The position numbers were made by a program, and so were the translations under genes. A DNA stretch of 64,000 bases from Nyssa sinensis (lineage: Eukaryota; Streptophyta; Magnoliopsida; Cornales; Nyssaceae), in NCBI GenBank assembly GCA_008638375.1, contig CM018051.1, forward strand, positions 13,570,369 to 13,634,368, read 5' to 3'. The notes beneath the pieces were generated by a model, which searched no databases, had not been told where the DNA came from, and worked only from the letters and a program-made list of their open reading frames with translations. How positions within the stretch are numbered: position 1 is the first letter of the stretch; each line of letters starts with the position of its first letter. This document shows positions 11,826 to 23,164 of the stretch, piece by piece.

Positions 11826-12567
11826 GAGCCCCCAAGCCATCAGTTTTTAGAGGACGAACGGAGGATGATTTTTATGGCCTAACGCTATTAGTTTAATAGT
11901 AGTTTAATTCTAAAGTTCTCTCTACAAGAACTCTCCCTCTCCCGAGGTTAAAACCCTGCCAAAGTGACAACCCCCTTCACGAAACAAACCGAGGCAACGC
12001 TTTCCAAAACTGAAGAAAAAGTCAGAGATCTGCTCGACTGAAGCCTCCTATTCAAACTTTCCTAGTCAAAGTGTTGCTCGACTACCACGACTGAATAAGG
12101 TACACTCTCAAACCCTTTAATAGTTTCTTTTTCTTTAGATTCGGTTGATCTCATCTCTTTTATCACTCTTGATGAAAGAGGGTAAATGTGAGAACTACGT
12201 GACTCTGATTCTATTTTTTGAACGAATACGTAGGAAGACTTCAGGCCCGAGTCAGATTTTCTTTATGTTTTTTTGTTCTGTTTTATTTATTTACACTAGA
12301 TCTTTTATTATTTATCTCTCTAGACTCACGTCTCTCTTTTCAGTTTTCTCATGACAAAATAGCCTTGCAAGTGAATATTAGAGGCCGAGCCTGTTTCTCT
12401 AGTGTTTTCGTTTTATTTTCAATGTTTTATCTTTATTTTGATCCATGTCGAAGGATCCTCTAATAATTGAGGATTAAAATGATGTAATTTTTATTCCATT
12501 TCTTTTAGTTTCCTTTATATGTATTGTTCAATCTGTAACGGGTTTATTTGTTTCTTGCCCAAAAACA

Positions 12568-14399
12568 AGTTGGCGACTCCTTAATTTCTTTATCTTCCAT
12601 AAGAGACATTTATTCCCACCTTAAGGGAAGGAGATAACCGAGATCCCTCTAAATCCACGAAAAAGGGATGACACACATTTTCCCCCTTTTTTTCTAGTCC
12701 TGGCACCCACATACCCAAATTTTTTATAAATTTAAAAATTAAATAACTTGCAATATATAAGCTGTTTTTCATAAAAAAAAAAAAAAAAAAAAATTATATA
12801 TTTGAACTCTAAAAATTGAAATCTATCAAATAAGATCTATATTGTATAAGACATTTTGTCAAAAAAATCATGTTTTTTCGATTATCCCAAAACAGAGAAA
12901 TTTCTTTGTCCCAAAACAAAGAAATTTGAGAAATTCCTTAAATAAAAAAAATATTACACATATTTTTAACAATGCATCAAACAATCTTTGTTCCTTAGGA
13001 AAGTGGTATTACTCCAACATTGATAAAGCAAAAAAAAAAAAATAGATAGAGAAAAGAATACACAACTAAAAAAAAATATAGCAACAAAGAAAATTCTCTA
13101 CTGAAAAATTCTCTATCCAAAAAAAATTTGTGAAATTTTCTCTAGCCAGATAGCGGACCACATGCTACTATGAAAAAATAAGTGCATAAAGTCCTACCAA
13201 AGTATAAAACAAGTGTCTAATGTAGTATATGACTTTTAAATAAAGAAGTGCCATTCATTGTTTCTCTAAATAGTTCAGGGAAGTCTTTCATTCATTCTTT
13301 GATCTATTCTGTGCCTATTGTTGCAATAGTATATGTTTCTCTAATTATTTAGTAGTTAAATAGTTCAGGAAAGTCTTTCGTTCATTATTTGACCCATTTT
13401 TTGAACTTTTTTTAAATGCCTTCAATTCTTCATATGTATTAATGCCACAATGTAGATTGAAGATGATGCTAATCCATTTACAATTTTATTGTTGAAAATA
13501 TTGAACTCTTGGTAATGTGATAATTAAGATATTGATAAAATGTAGACCAGATTGTGGAATTTGCTACTTAATTCCATTCATAATAACATGTAGTTATGAC
13601 ATTGGTATTGGCGGGTGCAAAGCTCATGTACTTCATTCATGCAACAACACATAGAATTTTTACCCCAAAAGTCAAACCACAGACATGTTTGTTAGGATTT
13701 AATTCAGTATAAGACTTATAAAAAAAATATGTTTGTTAGGATTTAATTCAGTATATCTTAGCTAGGGACTCTAGTCACTACCTTCCTTTCTTTTTTGCAC
13801 ATTTAATTCAACAACCAAAAATTCCACCATATATATATATAGTACCTTTAGTAAAAGCAAACTGAATAGAAAATTCAAGTACAATAACATCTATTCCTAA
13901 AGCTCAAAATCTAAATCAGTAAAGAAAATTGCAAACTAAAATAGAAAGAGAAAGGAAAATCTAATTTTAAGATAAAAGATATGGGGCTCCGTGTATTTGA
14001 TTGACTACAAGCTACAGAAGAGACACCTTCTCTACTGGCACTAGTTTTAGAACTCGAATCACTAGTACCTAAGTTCTTCTATTAAACTCTTAATTTCAAG
14101 AGTGAGCATGGAAAGTCCAGCAATTGGTAACAGTGGCGGTACCATATCTTTGATCACCTGCTAGGGTTAGCGTTTGTTGGAAGCGACTATTGGATTAATA
14201 GAGATCAGGAGAAAGAGACGAGGGAAGGGACAGAGAAATTAGATAGGAGGGGTAATTTAGATATTCAAAAAATTATTACATCGTCACGTCATCACTTTTG
14301 GATCTAAACTCAATTAGTCTAAAAATTTAGAAACTTTTGAAGTTATAATGTTTCTCTTGGACCTTAGCCTCTATGTACTTATTTTGAGAGACCTTCGAC
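12568..14399. other. Duplicated non-coding region
   Basis: It aligns with about 45511-47370 in unit B with small indels. It contains a poly-A run near 12775 and A-rich simple sequence. No gene was recognised on either strand. Confidence 0.6.
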
Positions 14400-14997
14400 T
14401 AATTAATTCTATTCTTTATTTGATTGGAAGTTTGTAAGATTTTCAATTTTGTATCTAAGCCGTCTTGAAGTTTCTTAATTTTATTTTCAAGGATTTTAAT
14501 ATTTTATTTTAGAAGATTATTTTTTTCTAAAACTTGTTCAAGTAATTTTGCTAGTATTGCTGCTATATTTGATAAATTTAATTTTTCAAGTTTCTGAAAG
14601 ATTTTATCAATCTGATTGTTAAGATTTATTATATTTTTCTTAACTTTTCGAATTTTTACTAAGCAATTATTCTGATACAATTTTCTTAATTCTAACCTCT
14701 ATATTTTCAAGAAGTATTTTATGATTATATTTCTTAGAATTGTTTATCAATTTCTGAATTATTTCTTCAAAAGTTTCAAGGATCTTATTGTCTAGTTCTA
14801 CTAGTTGTTTACTTAGAATATTCTATTTTCTTTCTATATTTTGTAGATATCTTATCAACTAAAATGTGTTCAAGGTGTTTAGAATTCGGAATACTACCTA
14901 ACCAACACTCTGATTGTGGTTGTTCTGATAGTTCTATGAGTTGATACTCTTGATTTTCAAATATCCTAGAATATATTTTAGGTATAAAGCTAGACAT
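14400..14997 (-). pseudogene. Unrecognised lysine/asparagine-rich coding relic, copy A
   Basis: On the minus strand an ATG near 14997 opens a frame beginning MSSFIPKIYSRIF, rich in Glu, Lys, Ile and Leu with heptad-like spacing suggestive of a coiled coil. Coding character continues to about 14640 after a junction near 14845. At that junction the copy in unit B (about 47400-48053) keeps some 90 extra bases. Several stops follow. I do not recognise the family. Retroelement or pararetrovirus accessory proteins can look like this, but nothing here proves it. Confidence 0.4.
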
Positions 14998-14999
14998 AA

Positions 15000-15454
15000 A
15001 TCTGATAAATTATCTATTACCAAAATTTCTAACTGATACACTATAATACCAATTTTAAGGGGGCTGAAAAAAAAAAAAAACTATTTTAAATTTTATAGGC
15101 TAAAAGTATAATATATTAAATTTATAATAAATCAAAAAAATATAATAAGACAAAATTTAACCCTATTCTAATAAATAAAATGAAAACTTTTATAAAATTG
15201 ATAAATAAAACCAATTACACAAGTACACATAAATATTTACGTGGTTCGACTTCAGCCCTACGTTCACGGGTAAGAGAGAAAAAGATTCTACTAATTTATA
15301 TAAAGGAGTATAATAAATAATCTCACTATGCCCACAACCAGTGCTATCTCTCTCGGTAAAAATTGTACCCTTAAGTTTATCCATCATGCCTTTAAATAAA
15401 TTTTATTCATCACTTTAACAACAGTGGATTTTACTTTCCGTCATTGCTAGAATT
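15000..15454. other. Non-coding stretch with a conserved TTTACGTGGTTCGACTTC motif
   Basis: This stretch is AT-rich and matches 48060-48560 in unit B. It includes a phrase, TTTACGTGGTTCGACTTC at about 15237, of a type often seen in plant dispersed repeats. No coding region was found. Confidence 0.4.
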
Positions 15455-16200
15455 TTCTGCCTTAGACCATTTCCAAGAGATAAAGCAAAAAAAAGGTAGC
15501 AAAGTTATCTTTTGCTACCTCAATACAAATTACTTTGGCTACCTCAATACAAATTTGTTACCTACATTAAAATTTGACATTCCAATAGTAGTAGTAAATT
15601 TTAATATTTTTTTTTTTAGATTTTATATTAACAATTGGGTCTCATAGCTTTTTTATATAAAGACAAGATAATTTTTTTAATACAAAAAGTATATTTGCTA
15701 CATTCCAACCACAGTAGCAAATTTGCTACATTTGATAAAGAGTAGCAAATTTCAAAGTTGGGTTGCTTCTCTTAGGGCATCTCCAAGGGTTGAAGAAAAA
15801 AAAGCTAATAAATGTGTTCTTTACTATCTCATATACACATTTGCTATCCCATTTGCTGTCTTTAAAATTTGATACTTCACTATAAATAGCAAATTATAAT
15901 ATTTTATTATTTATTATTTATTATGATTATTGGACTCACATTGTTTTTCCTTTATCAAAAAAATTTATTTTGAATTTTGCACTAAACAAATATGAGGTCC
16001 ATACCTTACAATTGCTACTGAGAGAGGGTAGCAAATTTTAAAAAAGTTTGATTTATTTCTTGATCTCTCAAAAGTGACATGATTTATCAAAAATGTATTA
16101 TTTTAAAGATTTGCTAACTCCTTTAAAAAAAGGTTTTAAAACTTTTTTTTAAAAAAATGATGTGACGTATCAAATTTGAGTTTCTCTTTTACTGTACACA
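15455..16200. repeat. MITE-like pair of related AT-rich segments
   Basis: Two adjacent segments begin with similar words, TTAGACCATTTCCAAGAGA (15462) and TTAGGGCATCTCCAAGG (15773). GC-poor DNA with repeated TTTGCTA and AGCAAATTT motifs follows in both orientations. This is characteristic of non-autonomous DNA transposons. The same pair occurs at about 48570-49300. TSDs were not resolved. Confidence 0.45.
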
Positions 16201-16309
16201 CATATTTCTTATGCACTAAGGCTACATTTGATATGCCGGAATGAAATGGCAAAGGAATGACTTAAGTCGGGAATGAAATAAGAATTATTTTTATATTTAT
16301 GTAATTATT

Positions 16310-16329
16310 TGTATTTGTGTATTTAAGAG

Positions 16330-16363
<34 letters not shown>

Positions 16364-16436
16364 TAAGTATGTAATACATATGTATATATAAATAAATCAA
16401 CATATAAATATCCAATTATTTATATATATATATATA
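16310..16436. repeat. AT microsatellite that received the solo LTR
   Basis: TA-rich simple sequence that continues after the solo LTR at 20235. In unit B the same tract (around 49480-50350) is uninterrupted. Confidence 0.85.
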
Positions 16437-16754
16437 TGTAACACCCCAGACTTATGATCTGATTAAATTATGTAATGAAAAACTCTTTCTGAAATCTGAT
16501 ATGGCATTTAACTGTTTAAACTCAACTGTTTAACACTGGCAAAACCCATGTTAGCTGATTTCAAAATTCTGAGAAACTGATTACTGTCACTGAACCCTTA
16601 GACATTGAAGCTAACCTAATTACGAGTTGACCGGAAGAAACCGCGTCGAAAAATAAGCTACAGAATGAAAGTTAGGTAGGAAACAGTGAAACTGCATTAA
16701 TGCGCAGCCAAACAGGGCCTAAGCCCGAAGTATGGAAAATAACCAAAAATGTGG

Positions 16755-16832
16755 CCAAGAGGATTTGATCCCTTGACCAATCTAAGCAGAATTTGGTTTA
16801 CCAAAAATTTACCAACTAAGCTAAGAGTACCT
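16755..16832 (-). other. tRNA-like (SINE or tRNA-pseudogene) sequence inside the solo LTR
   Basis: On the minus strand, TAGCTTAGTTGGTAA (complement of 16810-16824) resembles an RNA polymerase III A box, and GGGATCAAATCC (complement of 16761-16772) resembles a B box, with spacing of about 40 bp. Stems are too weak for a functional tRNA. It is either a tRNA-derived SINE fragment or an LTR segment that resembles one. Confidence 0.4.
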
Positions 16833-18844
16833 TTGTGCATATATATGCAAAGATATATATTTAAATAGCATTCAGGTTTGGCCTTTCCCCAAAGTGACCA
16901 ATGGACAAGCATGCAACACCTCAGCCTTACATCATGCTATGCCATAGCCATCATGCCTATAGTTCATGATTAAGCCTCTCTTCCAACCAGATTTCATGCA
17001 AGATAATCATGCATTTGGGGAGATGAAAGGTCAAGACAAATCTGATTTTTAGATAATCTCCATATATGCATGGAGGGAGATCAGAACTGTAGAGGCTTTG
17101 TATACTGACTCTTAGAGAGAGAGAGAGAGAGAATCCTAGAGAGAAAGAGTGGGAGAATACAAGTGTGTATGCATTTGGAATCCATTGGAGAAGCTTAGAA
17201 GGAAGCTAAGGACTGAGAACTGAAGGGCTAGACTGGACCTGCTCCATTGGGAGGCTTCTGCTTGAATACGAACCCTAGGAGAGACCACTGTTCGAAGGTA
17301 AGCAAGCCAAAATTTTAAATTTTCTCTTTGGATTTCTTGGCTACTGTTTTATTTCCTTTGGGACTGTAAATGCATGTATAATGGTTAGACATTGAAACCT
17401 AGAGTGTTTGTGCATGCTTGGACCTATAGAACTGGCCCAAAAACCCAAACCCGCAGCAAACCGCTATTGATGGACCTCGGGTTACAGGTCTGAAGCGACC
17501 TTAACCAAATGACCCTCTGCTTATCAATACATGAAATGGACCATCCTAGGACCCCGAAAAACCCCAACCGCGACCTAGAAACCTAGGTTTAAACCCTCAA
17601 AAATAACATTATTCTTTTCGGCCCAAAAATGAATTCTTCGAATTTGGCCCCTAAACTGAGATTGGTGAATTGGGAAAGGAAATACACGTTGTAAGGGTTG
17701 CAGAGGACCAAACCTCATGCAAAATGGTGGAGAAATAAGGCTGTATGACCCGACTGTAACTCTCCACGATAATCTGTTAGAAGAGGCCCCCATTGTTGAG
17801 TTTGAAGCTTGAAATTTATGCCAAATGAACGACATTACTCCCAGAAATCTTTTGGAACAAAAACCAGTGAGAATCGTTGCTTAAAACCCCACGAATTTGA
17901 GAAAGAAATTCTGAAATTTCTAGGGCAACAGTGGCCCTATACGGGTAGGGACGATGAACAGTAGACCGGGTTGTGGATCGGGTCTTCGGGTCGGGCCCCG
18001 ACTCGGATAAAAACGGATATGAACCATAACCTAAACTGTGTCGTTTTGGTACTGTTAAATTAAAAATTTAAATGTGTAGGGCTGACGTCAGCCTGACATC
18101 AGCACATTACTTTGAACCCGCTAGAACCGGACTGGACCGGTCTGGTTCAATTGAATGTAGACTGAACCCCTTGGTTCAGTTTGAACTTTTTGGAAATTTC
18201 GAAATGGCCCCAACAGTTTTAAAAATTTAACTCTGGCCCAGTTTCTGATATTTTACTTCATTTATACCCCTGATAATTTAATAAATAATAAATTAAATTA
18301 TTTAATTAATTTATTAATTAAATAAAAATGACCAAATTACCCCTAGGTCATTAATAGGTCAAATGAAGTCCAAATAAGTCAAATGAATAGTGTATTTTCA
18401 CTATTTCAACCATTCCAGACTCAATGGCGGAGTCCGATTTGGAAAATTAAGTCCCGAAAAATACAAACACGTAGGAGTAAATGACCATACTGCCCCTGAT
18501 GATACCCGAACCCAAATACAACTAAAAGATAGTCTATTCTGACTATGTTGGACGCTCCGGACTCAACGGTGAGGTCCGTATTAGTAGATAAAGTACCAAA
18601 AAATACAACACATGAAATTACCAAATTGCCCTTGACACTGTTTAGAACCCAAACGAAGTCCGATTGAGACGAAACTGAAAACAATAGAAACCCTGACACG
18701 TATGGGACTATACACGTGATCGGATGACGAATCGGAGTCGAAACTTCACAACTGTGAAATGACCGAAATACCCCTAGCCCTGTATCAAGTTAGATAACAT
18801 CCGAATGAACTAAGAACTAACCCAATGAAAGCTTAAATAATTTC

Positions 18845-19881
18845 ATGACCGGACTGCCTAGAGGTAGTACATATCCTGACATCTTGGGATTATGCTATAG
18901 GATAAAACTCAAGCCAGTCATGGAAGGGAAAAACAAGAAATTTACCATTATGTCTAAAGCCGAAAGACAAGCTGACAAGAAGCAACAGGAGTTCATGCGA
19001 GAACTATTATGGCAACAAAAGATTATCGAACGGCACATAAGGATAGCCAAGACAACCAAGGTAGTCTCCGTTCGACCGTTTATATACAAAATGCCTACCA
19101 AGGCAATGATCGCAGAGGCTAAATTAAAGAAACAAGAAGACACTGAGACCCTGAAAGAGTGGATACAAAGGTGATTTTCAATTATCATAAAAACACATAG
19201 ACAGCGAGATAGTCTAACTCAGGTTGAATTTTGAATTAAAATAAACCAAGTTAAGTTTCATGTGAGATTTACGAAATGTTCATAAATTTTCTAGGATAAA
19301 GAAGGATAAGAAGAAGAGAAAGGCTTCTCAGTTAAGTCCCGTTACCGCACAAGGTGAGTAACCTAGACTCCTGAATTGGTGTATAAGTACACCGTCTAGT
19401 TATCGTACTTTTAAATACTGTACTGTACCGTTCTTACTGATACACTGTCTTTCATGCTTCTACTCAATGCATGACTATATTTTACTCTGTCTGATTTCAC
19501 TGTTCCGTATTGAAATGAAACTATCCCTGTTTTTATTGAAAGAACAACTGATTCATGGTACCAAATTCAGTTTTGAACACTACATGAGCATATTGCACTG
19601 TTTGAATTGTGTATACTGTACTGTTATCCTGTTATACTGTTTTGCCCTACTCGTTACTGAACTGTTCTGTCGCTCTGATGTTTTAACTGTATCCCTGTTT
19701 TAAATATTGTTTCAAAGAAAAGGATTTAACTATATCTTCTGAAATGCCTGATTCAACCACCTGTTTATAAACAACAATGGTTTGAAACCCATGACAAGGG
19801 ACCCGTGTTACTCACTGGGCTTTTTAAAGCTCACCCCTTCCCTAACATTTTTCAGGTGAGGGACCCAACAATCAGGATTAG
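18845..19881 (+). CDS. Candidate three-exon ORF inside the solo LTR, unknown function
   Basis: An ATG at 18845 opens 109 codons of a Lys/Glu/Arg-rich protein (for example MSKAERQADKKQQEF). A donor-like AAG|GTGATT occurs at 19170. An acceptor TTTTCTAG at 19294 then gives an in-frame basic exon to 19353 (IKKDKKKRKASQ, nuclear-localisation-like), which ends in the strong donor AAG|GTGAGT. The next good acceptor, TTTTTCAG at 19855, gives an in-frame GEGPNNQD and stop at 19881. Total length would be about 136 residues. I do not recognise the protein. The frame agreement over two junctions is suggestive but could be chance; expression is unknown. Confidence 0.35.
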
Positions 19882-20234
19882 TGGGTTGGAGACCCGGAGA
19901 ACTATTTTGAAGAACTCATGAATTAACCATTTTTGTACCTAACTCCATTTCTGAATATGATGTACTGAAACCTAAGACTCGTATCTTTTGTAGGACAATG
20001 ATGTAATAGATAATCATGGATGTATTAATGGCTCTGCCAAGGTGTTATGCATTCCCTTAGTTCCGCTGCAACTTATATTAATTGAATGCATTGTACTTGG
20101 ATGTTACTGATGAATGGCCTGTGGTTAGGATTACCGTCGGCATTTTGATTTCAAAAAAAAAAAAAACCGATGGGTGCCTAACTGGCCAGTCGCATGCCCC
20201 TAATCCGCACAGGGTGGGTAAGGGGGATGTGACA

Positions 20235-20750
20235 ATATATATATATATATATAATTATTTATATTTATAATTATTTGTATATGTGTATTTAAGTGTGTAC
20301 ATATATATACACGTAGGTATACACCTACATATATTTATATTTATATTTATGTATTTATGTATCTCTATATATCTATCTATATCTATTTATTTTTATATAT
20401 ATTTATTTATATAAACATACATATATTAATGTGTGTATATATATATATATATATATATTAATTTTTGTATATATTTATATATACAATTATTTATGTATAT
20501 TTTATATTTAAATAATAGATATTTATTTTTTATATTTTAATATATACATGTATCTATATATATATATATTAATTTATGAGTATATATTAACTTATTTATA
20601 TATACAATTATTTATGTATATATATTTATTTGAGTATATAAATAAATATATTTAAGTATATATTTATTTATTTATATGTTTTGTGTATATATAACATATA
20701 TTATATTTTTATTTTTATTTATTTATTTTAATTCTATTTTATTAGAATAA
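20235..20750. repeat. AT-rich simple-sequence tract
   Basis: Runs of TATATA, TATTTA and ATTTAT, continuous in unit B as a larger tract. Short frames here encode only Tyr/Ile/Phe-rich nonsense. Confidence 0.85.
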
Positions 20751-20912
20751 ATCTCATTTTTTAAATTATGTTAAGAAATAATATGCTTACTTTTCGTAGA
20801 AATAGTCATTTTGTTTTTTTTTGGAATGGCGAATCCTACTTACATTAGCTTGTCAGGTAATACGTGGGTCGGTGGGTGAATGACACCCACATATTAATAA
20901 CAAAAACAGGCT

Positions 20913-20919
20913 TATATAG
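20913..20919 (+). promoter_or_regulatory. Candidate TATA box of the unit A TIR gene
   Basis: TATATAG lies 206 bp before the ATG at 21119, in a region (20850-21118) otherwise conserved with unit B. Unit B lacks about 60 bp here, including this box. A core promoter role is inferred from position and composition only. Confidence 0.45.
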
Positions 20920-21118
20920 TGGTATTTAAGTAAATTCATTTCCAATATCCAGATAATTAAGTCTCCTCCTTTTCAAAGTCTTTCTTCAAAAATGAAGCCT
21001 TCTTTTTCTTTTTCTGCATCGTATTCTAAAAGTCGTTCACCCATTGATTCTTGTTTTTTTAGTTTCTTTTGCCCTTTGCCCATTTGTTCAGTCATCTTCT
21101 GTGCAAGGATTTTTTTCC

Positions 21119-21628
21119 ATGGCTACTGCTAAGAACTCATACGAAGAATACTCATCCTCATCTCCATGGACCTACCATGTTTTCTTGAGTTTCAGAGGCA
21201 AAGACACCCGCACCGGCTTCACTGGCCGCCTCTATAATGCACTGGTCCATGCCGGAATCCATACTTTCCTGGACGACGACGAAATCTCCAAGGGTGAAGA
21301 CATCTCTTCTGAGATCCTTAAAGCAATAGAACTGTCCAAAGTCTCCATCGTTGTCTTCTCGACCAATTATGCTAGTTCCAGGTGGTGCCTAGACGAACTA
21401 GTAAAGATCCTCTACTGCAAGAAATCTTCTGGACAGACTGTTCTGCCCATATTCTACGGTGTTGATCCGTCAATTGTTCGACATCAGACGGGGAACTTCG
21501 CGGAAGCATTCGCACGACATGAAGAACGTTTTGGGGCAGATTTTGTTAGGGCTCGAAATTGGAGGGAGGCCCTCACTGAAGCTGCCAATTTGTCTGGCTG
21601 GGACCTGCACGATGTTGCCGACGGGTAA
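21119..21628 (+). CDS. TIR-domain exon 1 of a TIR-NLR gene, copy A
   Basis: The ATG at 21119 is the first in frame and lies at the same place in unit B. The 169 codons form a complete TIR domain: YHVFLSFRGKDTRTGF (residues 19-34), DDDEISKGEDI (52-62), SRWCLDEL (87-94) with Glu93 at the position of the catalytic glutamate of plant TIR NADases, LPIFYGVDPS (109-118), and WREAL with SGWDL near the end. The splice donor is GG|GTAATT after 21624. The exon joins in frame to GHEWKFI at 33132. If the donor is not used, the TAA at 21626 stops a 169-residue TIR-only protein. In plants, TIR domains hydrolyse NAD+ and signal through EDS1 in the cytosol. Helix A reads FTGRLY, so the Ser-His pair common there is Gly-Arg. 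Confidence 0.93.
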   Translation: MATAKNSYEEYSSSSPWTYHVFLSFRGKDTRTGFTGRLYNALVHAGIHTFLDDDEISKGEDISSEILKAIELSKVSIVVFSTNYASSRWCLDELVKILYCKKSSGQTVLPIFYGVDPSIVRHQTGNFAEAFARHEERFGADFVRARNWREALTEAANLSGWDLHDVADG

Positions 21629-21640
21629 TTAAATTGCTTC

Positions 21641-21672
<32 letters not shown>

Positions 21673-22221
21673 AAATCTAAGTTTATATATTTAAAAATTA
21701 TAATATATAATGTAATATTATAATTCACTTCTGAGTATAACATAATATGATAATTCACTTCTGAGCTCGTCTTTTTATTAAAATTGTAGTTTGCATGTAT
21801 ATATGTGTGTGCGCGCCATAAATTAGGAGTGTCAGCTTCTTACAAATGGATTCACAGAGAAGTCGATGGTAAACATATCCAGTGTAATTTTTCAGGTATA
21901 ATCTATGATGAGATCTCCGTGTCTCCAAAAATTAGAAGATCCAAAAAATTATTCTGATCTAATTTTTTTCATACCTAAATTACTCTGATCTAATTTCTCA
22001 AATCCATTTGTTTAGAAAAGAGAACTCTCTTTATTATTACTATTTTTTGAAACAAGGATGGGGAGGAGAACTCCAACTCACGCCAATTGTGTGAAGAATT
22101 GGTACTCGTATATACTTGGATAGGAACTCGGTCTTGACATCTCTTTATTATTGAATAGCTTAGAGCATCTTCAGCCCACCTTCAAATCTTCAGATTTGAA
22201 GATGGTGATAGAACACCACTC

Positions 22222-22295
22222 GGGGATGTGGCCGAGTATTAACGTTGTTGATGATAAAATTCAAGCGTTTCGAGTTCGAATCTCTTTTGCGCCGA
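22222..22295 (+). other. tRNA-like A-box/B-box sequence, possibly a SINE head
   Basis: TGGCCGAGTATTAA (22229-22242) resembles the A box of tRNA-Leu/Ser and GAGTTCGAATCTC (22272-22284) resembles the B box. No cloverleaf with paired acceptor stem is evident. The homologue in unit B (51800-51870) has a decayed B box. This could be the head of a tRNA-derived SINE, or a MITE that resembles one. Confidence 0.4.
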
Positions 22296-22855
22296 TCGTT
22301 GACAGTTACAACTTGCCCAAGATACCCCTAATCGATTTTCGTATTTTCTTTAAATTTGAAGATATGAATAATGTCTTCATTTCTTATCTTCCAATTTGAG
22401 GCTTCAAATTTGAGGGTTCACTATTCGTCATTCAAATCACTATTCATGCACTATTCAGTCATTATTCATATAATATTCATTTACTAATTATTATTATTAT
22501 TTTTGATAGAAGTGATGCAGTTTTATAATTCATGTATTACGATTAACTTTATTAAAACTAATTCAATCAACTTCCAAAACATAACTCAAACCAAGAGCCT
22601 CTCTAATATGCATTCACTAACTATTTTTATAATACATCAAACTAATAATTAATTATTTTTATCTTATTTAAATAAATATTTAACATTTAAAATTAATTTA
22701 TCAATAATTTATCTTATTTTAATTATTATTATTTGTTTTGAAATTAATTTTTTATATAGTAAAAAAATTATCACCTTAGCACCCCCATTAAAGATTTAAA
22801 TAATTGAATTTTAAATAAATATATGTTAAATAATTGTATTTTGGATATAAATAAT

Positions 22856-23160
22856 AGGGTTAATTACACTGACCTTCCCTAAAATTTCTGATAATTACAA
22901 AGATTTTCCTTGAGATTTTTAAAATGATATTAACATTTCTTATTTTTACCGATAAATTACAAACACCTCATCTCCAACCTAAATTTGTTTAAAAATGATA
23001 AAAGTGCATATTTCATTTTATATATATATATATATATATATACATTTTTTTTCAATTTTAATCAACTTTTTTGAAAATTTTTTTAAAGAATTTTTTTATT
23101 TTATAGAAAAATAAATTTAAGATAAATAATTTATATTTTTTAGTTGAAGAAGATTTTAAT
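22856..23160. repeat. Truncated MITE (left end only)
   Basis: It begins GGGTTAATTACACTGACC and matches the left half of the complete element at 52424-52925. The right inverted terminus is missing and the dispersed repeat of 23165-23355 takes its place. Confidence 0.7.
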
Positions 23161-23164
23161 TAAT

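Larger units (their letters stand above)
10704..12567 (+). mobile_element. LTR-like block with minisatellite and promoter (gypsy Tat/Ogre-like?), left-truncated
   Basis: The block has a minisatellite, a TATA box at 11818 and an end at AAAAACA followed by AGTTGGCGACTCC. That motif resembles the primer-binding-site context of Tat/Ogre-type gypsy elements. The matching block in unit B (43383-45510) is complete further to the left, so A lost the first part of the array when the gypsy derivative and an associated deletion came in. No coding domains of such an element follow. The family assignment is inference. Confidence 0.5.
16437..20234 (+). mobile_element. Solo LTR, 3.8 kb, chromovirus-like
   Basis: It starts TGTAACACCCC and ends GGGGGATGTGACA, flanked on both sides by ATATA, a TSD compatible with the 5 bp expected although the target is a TA repeat. 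The matching site in unit B (about 49830) is uninterrupted. The LTR shares general features with the other chromovirus LTRs here, such as the GTTACTCACTGGGC phrase near 19808 and the TGTAAC...TGACA ends. No PBS, polypurine tract or pol is attached, so it arose by LTR-LTR recombination after the segmental duplication. Confidence 0.85.

Noticed and set aside
14400..15000. Assignment of the coiled-coil relic to an endogenous pararetrovirus
   Set aside because: No movement protein, coat, protease or RT motif lies nearby. The resemblance is only compositional.
21044..21118. Upstream extension of the TIR frame (hydrophobic leader-like)
   Set aside because: It has no ATG, and in copy B the same region has indels. 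The ATG at 21119 (50699 in B) is shared.
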